Of a stretch of DNA of 64,000 nucleotides, positions 28,086 to 36,372 are shown piece after piece. The translations under genes and the position numbers were made by a program. Under the pieces are notes generated by a model. It made no database searches, was not told the DNA's origin, and saw nothing but the letters and a program-made list of their open reading frames with translations. This DNA is from Cupriavidus yeoncheonensis (GTDB taxonomy: Bacteria; Pseudomonadota; Gammaproteobacteria; Burkholderiales; Burkholderiaceae), in contig NZ_CAJPUY010000019.1 of NCBI RefSeq assembly GCF_905397275.1, positions 62,001-126,000 on the forward strand, written 5' to 3'. The first letter of the stretch is position 1. Every line of letters begins with the position of its first letter.

Positions 28086-29534
28086 ATGGGCGCAGAAGTG
28101 AATGTTCAATCGTCGCGTTCCCCCCAGCAGCACGAACTCGACCGGGCAATGGATGGCATAGGCGTTACCGCTGCACACAAGAAGATCATTTTCCTGATCA
28201 TGCTGGGCGTGATGTTCGACGTCTTCGAGCAGAACGCCGTCGGCCTGGTGGGGCCCATCCTGCGCGAGCAATGGGGCATATCGGTCGCGCACATCGGCCT
28301 CCTGAATACGCTGACCTTCAGCGCGGCCGCGCTGGGGCGTGTGGCATCGGGCTACATCGCGGACCGCTACGGCCGTCGCACGATGCTGAACGTGAACCTG
28401 CTGTTGTTTACGCTGGGCGCGATCATCTGCGCGCTGGCGCCGAACTATACGGTGCTGGCGGCGGGCCGGTTCATCGTCGGCATCGGGCTCGGCGGCGAAA
28501 TCTCGGTCGCCGTGACGATTCTGGCCGAGCTGTGCTCCACCCGCTTTCGCGGCACCGCGGTCGGCATGGTCAGCGTGGGCAGCGGGGGGCTGGGCAATAT
28601 GCTGGCGCCCGCTTTCGGACTGGCGGTGTTCGCCCTGTTTCCCGGACCGGACAGCTGGCGCTGGCTGTTCGGCTGCCTGGTGGCTCCTGCCATCTTCGTC
28701 GTGTTCTACCGTCGCTTCATCCCCGAGACCCCGCGCTTCCTGCTGTCCAAGGGGCGCGTGGATGAGGCGAACGTCGTGCTCTCCGGCCTCGCCTCCGGGC
28801 GCCTGGGCAAGCTGCGGGGCGAGCCGACGCAATACATCAGGGAGGCCGTCCAGGACGACTCGCCCCGTGCCCGGGTCCGGCTGCGCGATGTGTTCCGGGG
28901 CCGGCTGGGCCGGCGCACGATCGCGCTCGGGATCGCGGTGTCGATGACGTATGGCGCGCAGATCTCCGTCCTGACCCTGATGCCGACCATCCTGATGTCG
29001 CAGGGCTACACCATCTCGAAGAGCCTGCTGTTCACCATGGTGATGCAAAGCGGCAGCCTGTTCGGCGCGCTGGCGGCCTCGTATTGCGGCTTTCATTTTC
29101 CGCGCAAGCGCGTGCTGACCCTGGGCGCCGGGCTGGCCTGCGCGGCAGGGCTCAGCTTTGGCTTCCTGACGTTCAACGTGGGGCTGGTGCTGCTGTTCGG
29201 GGCCTGCTTTACCTTCTGCGTGGTGCTGCTGAATACCTCGATCTGGATCTTCGCCCCGGAACAGTATCCGACCGACGTCCGCGCCTTTGGCACATCGCTG
29301 ATCCTTGCGCTGGGTACACTTGCCGGCGCGCTGACGCCGCTGGTGAGCGGACGCGTGTTTGAATCCTACGGCGTGGGCGGCATGTTCAGCATGCTGGCCG
29401 CGATGTACGCCGTGTTCGCGGTGAGCGTACAGTTCGCGCCGGAGACGTTCGGCCGGCCCATGGGTGAACCCGAGGTGGAAGACGAGCCGCAGGTGGCCGT
29501 CGCACCGGGCGCCGCCAGCGTCAGCAGATCCTGA
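28086..29534 (+). CDS. MFS transporter (aromatic/organic-acid or sugar-porter type)
   Basis: Permease of 482 residues with 12 predicted helices and the MFS loop 2-3 motif GYIADRYGRRTML. The loop carrying PETPRFLLSKGRVDEA in the middle is typical of the metabolite:H+/aromatic acid and sugar-porter branches. It has an AGGAGG site. It differs clearly from the ACS permease three kilobases upstream, so the cluster has two distinct transporters, perhaps one for the amide and one for the acid. Its stop is 12 bp before the racemase-like gene. Confidence 0.9.
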   Translation: MGAEVNVQSSRSPQQHELDRAMDGIGVTAAHKKIIFLIMLGVMFDVFEQNAVGLVGPILREQWGISVAHIGLLNTLTFSAAALGRVASGYIADRYGRRTMLNVNLLLFTLGAIICALAPNYTVLAAGRFIVGIGLGGEISVAVTILAELCSTRFRGTAVGMVSVGSGGLGNMLAPAFGLAVFALFPGPDSWRWLFGCLVAPAIFVVFYRRFIPETPRFLLSKGRVDEANVVLSGLASGRLGKLRGEPTQYIREAVQDDSPRARVRLRDVFRGRLGRRTIALGIAVSMTYGAQISVLTLMPTILMSQGYTISKSLLFTMVMQSGSLFGALAASYCGFHFPRKRVLTLGAGLACAAGLSFGFLTFNVGLVLLFGACFTFCVVLLNTSIWIFAPEQYPTDVRAFGTSLILALGTLAGALTPLVSGRVFESYGVGGMFSMLAAMYAVFAVSVQFAPETFGRPMGEPEVEDEPQVAVAPGAASVSRS

Positions 29535-29546
29535 CCCCGGAGTGAC

Positions 29547-30188
29547 ATGACGCCTATCCTGCTGATCAACCCGAATACGTCGCAGGCGACCACGCAGATG
29601 ATGCTGGAGATTGCGCGTGCGAGTCTCGGCGGACGCGCGGAAGTCCGTGGCCTGACCGCGCCGAGCGGGGTGCCCATGATCGTGGACGAAGCCGACCTGC
29701 GCACGGCCGCGGACGTGGTCGGTGCACTGGACGTGTGCGATGCCTGTGGCGTGATCGTCGCGGCCTTCGGCGATCCCGGTGCGGAGATCCTGCGGCGCAG
29801 GCTGGCGGTGCCGGTGGTGGGTATTGGCGAGGCGGCCATGCGCGAGGCGGCGCAGCAGGGGCGCTTCGGCATCGCCACGACCACGCCGGCGCTGGCCGCC
29901 TCGATCGAAGGCAAAGTCCGGCAGTTCGGGCTGGAAGCCGCCTTTACCGGCGTGCGCCTGACGCCGGGCGACCCATGGCGGCTTGGCCAGGATCCCGCGG
30001 CACTGGAGGCCGCGCTGGCTGATGCCGTGCAGGCCTGCGTGGAGGCCGATGGCGCACGCGCCGTGGTCATCGGCGGCGGACCGCTCGGCCGAGCGGCGCA
30101 GGCGCTTGCAGTGCAATTCGCCATTCCCGTGATCGGGCCCGTTCCGGCGGCGTGCGGCGCCATCCTGCGGGCGCTCGCGCGCGACTGA
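29547..30188 (+). CDS. Asp/Glu/hydantoin racemase-family protein lacking both catalytic cysteines
   Basis: Protein of 213 residues with the hydantoin/allantoin racemase start LLINPNTSQATT and the AFGDPG and GIATTTPA motifs. In active members a cysteine precedes FGDPG and a second lies in a GCAG-type loop near residue 180. Here these read A-A-F-G-D-P-G (Ala73) and I-G-G-G-P-L-G (residues 175-181). Two-base racemization is therefore unlikely, and the protein may catalyse another reaction (isomerase, decarboxylase or hydrolase type) or bind ligand. It lies in the GntR-controlled cluster, tightly spaced after the MFS gene. Confidence 0.8.
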   Translation: MTPILLINPNTSQATTQMMLEIARASLGGRAEVRGLTAPSGVPMIVDEADLRTAADVVGALDVCDACGVIVAAFGDPGAEILRRRLAVPVVGIGEAAMREAAQQGRFGIATTTPALAASIEGKVRQFGLEAAFTGVRLTPGDPWRLGQDPAALEAALADAVQACVEADGARAVVIGGGPLGRAAQALAVQFAIPVIGPVPAACGAILRALARD

Positions 30189-30238
30189 CCGGCCCATCGT
30201 TTCCCTTTCTCCCTTTCCATCAAGGAGTAGTCCCTGGC

Positions 30239-31003
30239 ATGAACGCAATCCAGATCGATGCAGTCGCCCAGACCCTGATCCACGCGCGGCGCGAACAGCG
30301 CTGCGCCGATGCCGAGGCTTTCGCCACGGCGCTTGCCACCCCGGATGACGCCTACGCCGTGCAGTCGGCGGTTGCCGCGTCGCTGGGCTGGCATGCAAGC
30401 GGCCCCGCGTACTGGAAGTCAGGCGGACCTTCGCGGCAGGCCAGGTTGACGCATGCCCAACTTCCCGTTGACGGCGTCTGGAGCAGTCCGGCAAACGCCG
30501 GCAACTGGAATTTCACCTGGCGCGGCATCGAAGCCGAGATCGCCCTGCGTCTCGGCCGTGCGGTCAGCGCGGAAGAAGCCGCCGCATTCGACAGCGGCAG
30601 CGCGGCCAGCTTCGTGGACGGCATGGCCGTCTCGATAGAAGTCGTCGATTCGCGCTGGCAGCAATACACCGACGCGCCTTCACTGCTGAAGCTTGCCGAC
30701 CTGCAGGCGCACGGCGCGCTCGTACTCGGCGAGTGGCGGGCTTACGAGGCGATCGACTGGGCTGCGCAACGCTGCCATGTCCGGATTGGCGCGCAAAGCT
30801 TCGAGCGCAAGGGGACCCATGCCCTGGGCGATCCGGCGTACGGACTGGCAGCCTGGCTGCGCCACGCCACGCGCCACGGCGAGCGCGTGGAGGCCGGCAC
30901 GGTGGTCACGACGGGAACCTGGGTGGGGATCCTGCCCGCTGCGGCCGGCGACCTGGTAACGGTCGAGTTCGACGGCATCGGGCACGCATCGATCCAGTTC
31001 TGA
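30239..31003 (+). CDS. 2-oxo-4-pentenoate hydratase/fumarylacetoacetase-fold protein
   Basis: Protein of 254 residues resembling 2-hydroxypenta-2,4-dienoate hydratase and 4-oxalocrotonate decarboxylase. Metal-binding acidic residues are visible in GIEAEIALRLG (about 97-107) and SIEVVDSRW (about 129-137), and a C-terminal TGTWVGILPAAAGD strand is present. It probably acts on an unsaturated or branched 2-oxo acid. Last gene of the six-gene cluster, with AAGGAG about 11 nt before the ATG. Confidence 0.82.
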   Translation: MNAIQIDAVAQTLIHARREQRCADAEAFATALATPDDAYAVQSAVAASLGWHASGPAYWKSGGPSRQARLTHAQLPVDGVWSSPANAGNWNFTWRGIEAEIALRLGRAVSAEEAAAFDSGSAASFVDGMAVSIEVVDSRWQQYTDAPSLLKLADLQAHGALVLGEWRAYEAIDWAAQRCHVRIGAQSFERKGTHALGDPAYGLAAWLRHATRHGERVEAGTVVTTGTWVGILPAAAGDLVTVEFDGIGHASIQF

Positions 31004-31069
31004 CCGGGGCGGGGCGCCACTTGCCTCGTTTCAACGCACCCGAGGCAGTTGTCGGACGTTTGGCCTGCC

Positions 31070-31795
31070 TTAGTCCGCCGGGACCCACTGACCGGAATCC
31101 TGGCGGACGCTGACCCGTTCGCCATGCAGCCAGACTTGCTCCTCGCTCACGCTGGCCGGGGTCGACGGGACAATGTCGAAGGCGACATCGAGCGCCTGGG
31201 CAACATGGATGTCCTCGACGGGAAGCTCCCAGGTCAGGAATAACTGGGTGCAATCCTGGCCGTCCGGGAAGTCGGCCTCGGCAAAGCCATTGCCGCCGCG
31301 CCGGATCACGCCATGTGGCTGGCACGTGTCGAATACCAGGACCGTGCCCCGGCGCAGCGGGATGCGAAGGTCCAGTGACGGGAAATGTACGTCCTGCCCC
31401 TTGTCCTCGCTCAGGAAGAGATTGCAGAAGGCCGCCCCGCCGTACTGCTCGCCGTCATGGTGATACCTGGCGCCGCGGCAAACCATGAGGGCCACGTCGC
31501 TGGCGGCCACTACGCCGGCCAGCCCGAGCCGGTTGGTCCAGTCGGACACCGCCTGCACGCAGTGCAGGTACTCCGGCCAGCGTGCCCGCGCCCGGGCCAG
31601 CGGCATGACCTCGACATCGCCCGCGTCCAGGGTCATGTGGCGCGAGATTTCCCTGGCCCAGTCCGCGAGCAGGCGCGCCGGCGGCTCCGGTACGTTGAGC
31701 GTGCCCGACAGCACAAGGTTGCTCACGCTCCGGCTGCGCAGGGCGTCGCCACTCCAGAAGAAGGACGTCAGGGCGTCCGGGGCGCGGGCTTGCAC
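31070..31795 (-). CDS. 2-oxoglutarate/Fe(II)-dependent oxygenase-like protein
   Basis: Protein of 241 residues from the GTG at 31795, two bases after the stop of the MFS gene. It shows the iron triad His112-x-Asp114 (YHHDGEQYGG) and distal His161 (CQPHGVIRRG), with Arg165 or Arg166 placed to bind 2-oxoglutarate. This is the double-stranded beta-helix dioxygenase pattern. The substrate is unknown. The frame is open far upstream, but that sequence is only the other frame of the MFS gene. Tight coupling suggests that oxygenase and exporter act on one compound. Confidence 0.8.
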   Translation of the reverse strand: MQARAPDALTSFFWSGDALRSRSVSNLVLSGTLNVPEPPARLLADWAREISRHMTLDAGDVEVMPLARARARWPEYLHCVQAVSDWTNRLGLAGVVAASDVALMVCRGARYHHDGEQYGGAAFCNLFLSEDKGQDVHFPSLDLRIPLRRGTVLVFDTCQPHGVIRRGGNGFAEADFPDGQDCTQLFLTWELPVEDIHVAQALDVAFDIVPSTPASVSEEQVWLHGERVSVRQDSGQWVPAD

Positions 31796-31797
31796 GA

Positions 31798-33045
31798 TCA
31801 GGACGCCTGCGGCATCGTCACGCCGCCGCGTGGCATGGCCAGCACCGACCAGGCAAACACGGCCAGGCCGCCCACCGCGAGCAGCGCGCCGACCCAGCCG
31901 GTGGAGGTCCAGCCCAGTCCGGCAGCGATGCTCACGCCGCCAAGCCACGCACCCAGCGCATTGGCCAGATTGAAGGCCGAGTGGTTGAGGGCGGCGGCCA
32001 GCGTCTGGGCGTCGCCCGCCACGTCCATCAGGCGGATCTGCAGCGCGGGTCCGAGTGCCACGACCGTGCCGATCAGCAGGACGTTGGCCGAGGCCAGCCA
32101 GGGATGCGGCGCAGTCAGCGTGAATGCACCCAGCACCAGCGCGGACCACACCAGCACGCCGCCGATGGCCGGTGTCAGGGCCTTGTCCGCCAGCCAGGCG
32201 CCGGCCAGGTTGCCCGCGACCATGCCCACGCCGAACAGCGCCAGGACCACGGGGATGGCGCCCGGCGGCAGTTGTGCCACTTCGAGCATGGTGGGCTTGA
32301 TGTAGCTGAAGACGGCGAACATGCCGCCAAAGCCGATGGCGCCGATGCCGAGCGTCAGCCATACCTGCTTGCGCCGCAGCGCAGTCAGCTCGCGCAGCGG
32401 GCTGGCGCGGCGATCGCCTGGAAAGAATGGCACCCAGCGCCACACCAGCCAGACCGTGAGCAGGCCGATGGTTCCCACGATCAGGAAGGCTGCGCGCCAA
32501 CCCAGCCAGGCGCCGACGGCAGCGGCGATCGGCACACCCACCAGCGTCGCGACGGTGAGCCCGAGCATGACCAGGCCAACCGCCTGGGCGCGGCGCTCGC
32601 GGGGCACCAGTCCGGCCGCCACCAGGGCCGCCACGCCGAAGTAGGTGCCGTGCGGAAAGCCGGTCAGCAGTCGTGCGATCAGCATGGAGGCATAGGCGGG
32701 CGCGACCGCGCTGGCGAAATTGCCCGCGGCAAAGGCGGCCATCAGCGCGATCAGCAGGTTGCGCCGCGGCCAGCGCGCGCCCAGCACGGCCAGCAAGGGG
32801 GCGCCGATGACGACGCCCAGCGCATAGGCGCTGATCAGGTGTCCGGCCTGCGGGATCGAGATGGCCAGGTCGCGCGCGGCGTCGGGCAACAGGCCCATGA
32901 TCACGAATTCGCCGGTGCCGATGCCGAAGCTCCCAACACCGAGCGCGAGCAGGGCACGGCGGCTTTGGGCGGGTGAGAGTGTGTTGCCGGAGTTGCTGGG
33001 GGCGGAGGCGGGAAACGTGTCGGGGGTGCCGTGCGGAGCCGTCAT
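31798..33045 (-). CDS. MFS transporter, DHA1/AraJ-YdhP-like
   Basis: Efflux-type permease of 415 residues with 12 predicted helices. Signatures: ALGVGSFGIGTGEFVIMGLLPD in helix 1, GARWPRRNLLIAL in loop 2-3 and LTGFPHGTYFGVAALVAAGLVP in helix 4, the pattern of arabinose/drug exporters such as AraJ and YdhP. A soluble N-terminal tail of about 27 residues precedes helix 1. It is upstream in a two-gene unit with the oxygenase. Confidence 0.92.
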   Translation of the reverse strand: MTAPHGTPDTFPASAPSNSGNTLSPAQSRRALLALGVGSFGIGTGEFVIMGLLPDAARDLAISIPQAGHLISAYALGVVIGAPLLAVLGARWPRRNLLIALMAAFAAGNFASAVAPAYASMLIARLLTGFPHGTYFGVAALVAAGLVPRERRAQAVGLVMLGLTVATLVGVPIAAAVGAWLGWRAAFLIVGTIGLLTVWLVWRWVPFFPGDRRASPLRELTALRRKQVWLTLGIGAIGFGGMFAVFSYIKPTMLEVAQLPPGAIPVVLALFGVGMVAGNLAGAWLADKALTPAIGGVLVWSALVLGAFTLTAPHPWLASANVLLIGTVVALGPALQIRLMDVAGDAQTLAAALNHSAFNLANALGAWLGGVSIAAGLGWTSTGWVGALLAVGGLAVFAWSVLAMPRGGVTMPQAS

Positions 33046-33237
33046 GGGGAAGGGAGCGCGAGATCTTGTTGGTCCAGTCGCTGCTCGCTGGCGGGCGGGA
33101 TTCTGCGTCCTGCCTCATGGATGCCAGCGCGCTCCGGCGCAGCGCGAGTGCGCATTGTGCCGTAAAACACCAATATGTGCTGGCGGTGACGGATGCGCCG
33201 CGCGCATGCAGGCGCGGCCGCAACGCGCGCGCGGAGG

Positions 33238-34944
33238 CTACCAGGCGAAGCGGTAGTCGCGTGCCGGCTGGAGCTGCCAGTCGCCATTGCCGCGCAGTTC
33301 CAGCACCTGGACGTGGTACTTGAGCAGGGTCGGGCGGTGGCTGACGCTGACGATCGTGGTGGGGCCGGTGGCCAGCCGGCTGTAGAGCTGGGCCTCGTTG
33401 TCGACATCCAGCGCGCTGGTCGCTTCGTCGAGCAGGGCGTAGCGCGGGCGGGCCAGCAGCAGGCGCGCGAACGCCAGGCGTTGCTGCTCGCCGAGCGACA
33501 GGACCTTGCCCCAGTCGAGTTCAGCGTCCAGCCCGCCGACGCGCTCCACCAGGTCGGGCAGGTTGACCATGTCGAGCAGCTTCAGCAGCTCGCTGTCCGC
33601 GATGCGGCGCTCCTCATGGCGGGGGTACAGCAACTGGCAGCGCAGGTTGCCCACCGCCATGTAGGGATGCTGCGGCAGGATCAGCATCTGCCCCGCCCCC
33701 GGGTGCACGATGCGGCCGCTGCCGCAATTCCACAGGCCGCTGACGGCCCGCATCAGCGAACTCTTGCCACCACCGCTGGGCCCGACGATCAGCAGGCTCT
33801 GGCCCGGCCCCACGGTCACGGTCAGGTCCTTCAGCAGGGTACGGCCGTAGTCGGGCGTATGCAGGGTCAGGTGCTCGACCGACAATGTGTCGCCCCGGCG
33901 GCGCTCGATGTGGCTGCCGGGTTTGCGCCGCAGCACGCGCGTGTGCGCCAGCGACGTCGCGAACGTAGCCAGCCGGTCCAGGCCCGCCACGAAGCGGCTC
34001 AGGCTTTCGAAGTTGTCGACGATCACCGTCAGCGCCGCCAGCACGGCCGTGAATGCGCCCGCGGCCTGGATCGCGCTGCCGACTTCCAGTTCGCCGTCCA
34101 GCACGCGGTTGGCGACGATGACGCTGGGCAGCATCAGGGTCAGGAAGGTATAGGCGTACTGGAACAGGTAGAGGTTCAGCTGCCAGCGGTTCAGGCGGTT
34201 GTAGTTGGCGAACACGTGCTGGAAGCGGCCGCGCACGTGATCCGATTCATGCTGCTCGCCCCGATGGAAGGTAATCGACTCCGCATGCTCGCGCACCCGG
34301 ATCAGGCTGAAGCGGAAGTCGGCCTCGCGCTTGAGCTGGTAGAAGTTCAGCCCGATCAGCACCCTGCCAAAGCACAGGACGGAGACCACCGTGCCGCAGA
34401 CGGCATAGAGCACGAGGAACACCACCAGTTCGCGCGAGATCGACCACAGCACCTCGCTGAACGCAATCAGCTGCAGCATCGACCCCAGCATCAGCAGCAG
34501 GAAGTACAGCGACTGCTGCGTGAAGGTGCTGATGTCTTCCGAGATGCGCTGGTCCGGATTATCGATGGCCGTGCTGGCATTGAGCGTGTAGAAGGCGCAG
34601 CCGCCGAAGTATTTGTCCAGGTAATGGTGCGTCATCCAGGACCGCCACTGCATGAACAGCCGGTTGCGCGTGTAGTAATAGAACGCGTAGACCGGGACGG
34701 CCGCGATCAGCACGTAGACGAAGATCTCGATGGCATACCAGAAGCGGTCGGCGTCCCCGGCCGCGAGCGCCGAGGCAAACTCGCCGGTCTGCTCATTGAA
34801 ACGCACATTGGTCCAGGTCTGGCCCAGCAGCAGGCACACCAGTACCGACAGCAGGGCCCATGCCTTCCACTTCTCCCGGGATAGCCAGTATGGCTTGGCG
34901 ATGTCCAGGAACCGCTTCCAAAGATTGCCGCCGCGCGTAGACAT
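33238..34944 (-). CDS. SbmA/BacA-type ABC transporter, membrane-ATPase fusion
   Basis: Protein of 568 residues from the ATG at 34944. The N-terminal ABC_membrane_2/SbmA-BacA-like domain (about 1-330, six helices, with the WRSWMTHHYLDKYF and NPDQRISEDI motifs) is followed by an ATPase domain. That domain has Walker A GPSGGGKSS (about 397), signature LSLGEQQRLAF and Walker B YALLDEATSALD. It resembles YddA/Rv1819c-type transporters of cobalamin, peptides or antimicrobial compounds. The frame stays open to 35112, but homology starts at MSTRGGNLW. It stands alone. Confidence 0.9.
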   Translation of the reverse strand: MSTRGGNLWKRFLDIAKPYWLSREKWKAWALLSVLVCLLLGQTWTNVRFNEQTGEFASALAAGDADRFWYAIEIFVYVLIAAVPVYAFYYYTRNRLFMQWRSWMTHHYLDKYFGGCAFYTLNASTAIDNPDQRISEDISTFTQQSLYFLLLMLGSMLQLIAFSEVLWSISRELVVFLVLYAVCGTVVSVLCFGRVLIGLNFYQLKREADFRFSLIRVREHAESITFHRGEQHESDHVRGRFQHVFANYNRLNRWQLNLYLFQYAYTFLTLMLPSVIVANRVLDGELEVGSAIQAAGAFTAVLAALTVIVDNFESLSRFVAGLDRLATFATSLAHTRVLRRKPGSHIERRRGDTLSVEHLTLHTPDYGRTLLKDLTVTVGPGQSLLIVGPSGGGKSSLMRAVSGLWNCGSGRIVHPGAGQMLILPQHPYMAVGNLRCQLLYPRHEERRIADSELLKLLDMVNLPDLVERVGGLDAELDWGKVLSLGEQQRLAFARLLLARPRYALLDEATSALDVDNEAQLYSRLATGPTTIVSVSHRPTLLKYHVQVLELRGNGDWQLQPARDYRFAW

Positions 34945-35190
34945 GACCGTATCGCTTTGACAAGGCGTCGAGCGGGGCAGCGCTGAACTGCCGGGGCCCG
35001 GGCCTCTAACAATGGGCGGACGAGCATTTCGCATGCCAGGGAAAGCGCTGTCCTGCCGCGACTTGCATCGTGGTGATTGGGGCACGTCCGGAGTCAGAAC
35101 TCGCCTACGCACCTTTGCGCCTCCCGCCGATGCTCCGTCGGGACACCGGCAACTACATTGACTTTAGCCGATTCACTGCCGGAGATAGTT

Positions 35191-35361
35191 ATGTCATTCG
35201 CGCTCTTCCTGATCGGATTGCTGGTACTGGTGGGCGGGATCGCCTGGGGGCTGTCGATTGCGGGCCTGGCGCCCGTCTACATCGGCATTGCATGCCTGGT
35301 CATCCTCGGCCTCGGCATCATGGCCGCCGTGTCCCGCACGCGAACGAAGGATCCTTCGTAG
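35191..35361 (+). CDS. Small two-helix membrane protein, 56 residues
   Basis: Starts MSFALFLIGLLVLVGGIAWG and has two hydrophobic segments (about 3-23 and 27-47) and a short charged tail. GGAG lies 7 nt before the ATG. No family function is known to me. It is an isolated gene between the SbmA-like and TonB-like genes. Confidence 0.65.
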   Translation: MSFALFLIGLLVLVGGIAWGLSIAGLAPVYIGIACLVILGLGIMAAVSRTRTKDPS

Positions 35362-35604
35362 CCACACCGGGGCCGGGGACAGACTGGAGGCGCGCGCACC
35401 CGGCCCACACTGCCTACCCGCGATCCTCCGGATTATTTCCTCTCCTGCGCTGCACTTCATAGAATGGACATATGTCCTGAAGTGCGGCCCTCAAGGCCTG
35501 TCCTGCTTCGGGTGTACCGAAGCTCGATTGGCCTGAGGCGCATGTCGCATCGTACGGGATGGTAGGGCCATCCCGACAGCGAACAGCGGCGAGGCAGGTG
35601 ATCC

Positions 35605-36372
35605 ATGCAGACCGGCGTATTTCCCTTTGAGCCCGTCCGGGAACGGGGCTCCCTGGCTTGTTTCCTGGCAGCCTTGTTCATGCACATGCTGCTTGGAGCA
35701 CTGCTCTATTACGGCGTGCATTGGCACAGCGCTGTGCCGGAGGGGATTTCCGCCGAAATGTGGGACCCCGTTCCCGAGTCCGTGCCGAGCGAGCCCGTGG
35801 TCAAGCCTGCGCCAACCGTCAGGCCGGTCGAACAGGAAAAAGCCGATATCTCGCTGCAGGAAAAAACGCGCAAGGCCGAGCGCGCGGTGCGTGACGAAGA
35901 GAGGGCGCAACACGAGGCGCAGGCTCGCGCAGACGCGGCCCGAAAGGCAGCGCAACGGGAGGCGCAGCACAATGCGATGGAAGCGCAGCGCCAGGCCAGC
36001 AACGCCGAGCGCGCCAGCGAGCTGTCGCGCCTGCGCGCGCAGGCGGGCGGTGCCGACGCGAACAACGGTACCGGCACGTCCGGGAAACCCTCGTCCGGCT
36101 ATGCCGAACGCGTCCGGCAGCGGGTCAAGCCACACATCATCTTCAACGAAGACATCAACGGCAATCCGGCTGCCGTGGTGGCCGTGCGCATGGCACCCGA
36201 CGGATCGATCCTGTCCACCAGGCTTGCCAAGTCAAGCGGCAACGCCGCCTGGGACAACGCCGTCCTGCGCGCGGTGACGCTCTCCGACCCGTTGCCGCGC
36301 GACGATGCTACCGGTGTCGCGCCGCCCGAGATCAGGATCACGTTCTGGCCAAAGGACCAGGCTAGTTCGTAG
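35605..36372 (+). CDS. TonB/TolA-like energy-transduction protein (orphan)
   Basis: Protein of 255 residues. A short cytoplasmic N-terminus and single membrane helix (about 17-38) precede a Pro/Val/Glu-rich linker, then an Ala/Glu/Gln/Arg-rich coiled coil (about 83-150) like TolA domain II. The C-terminal TonB/TolA domain (about 165-252) includes YAERVRQRVKPHIIFNEDINGNP and RLAKSSGNAAWDNAVLRAV. No tolQR/exbBD or receptor gene is nearby, so its partners must be elsewhere. Its 3' end overlaps the convergent hemerythrin gene by 11 bp. Confidence 0.82.
   Translation: MQTGVFPFEPVRERGSLACFLAALFMHMLLGALLYYGVHWHSAVPEGISAEMWDPVPESVPSEPVVKPAPTVRPVEQEKADISLQEKTRKAERAVRDEERAQHEAQARADAARKAAQREAQHNAMEAQRQASNAERASELSRLRAQAGGADANNGTGTSGKPSSGYAERVRQRVKPHIIFNEDINGNPAAVVAVRMAPDGSILSTRLAKSSGNAAWDNAVLRAVTLSDPLPRDDATGVAPPEIRITFWPKDQASS

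Noticed and set aside
28065..30494. Minus-strand open frame of about 800 codons opposite the second MFS and racemase-like genes.
   Set aside because: Composition is that of a GC-rich shadow frame, and the opposite strand carries clear genes.
31796..33223. Upstream extension of the 2OG-oxygenase frame through the MFS gene, giving a 717-residue protein.
   Set aside because: The extension is only the alternative frame of the MFS gene and is Arg/Gly-rich. Homology begins at the GTG at 31795.
33193..34884. Plus-strand open frame opposite the SbmA-like transporter.
   Set aside because: The opposite strand has Walker A, signature and Walker B motifs. This frame has no recognisable fold.
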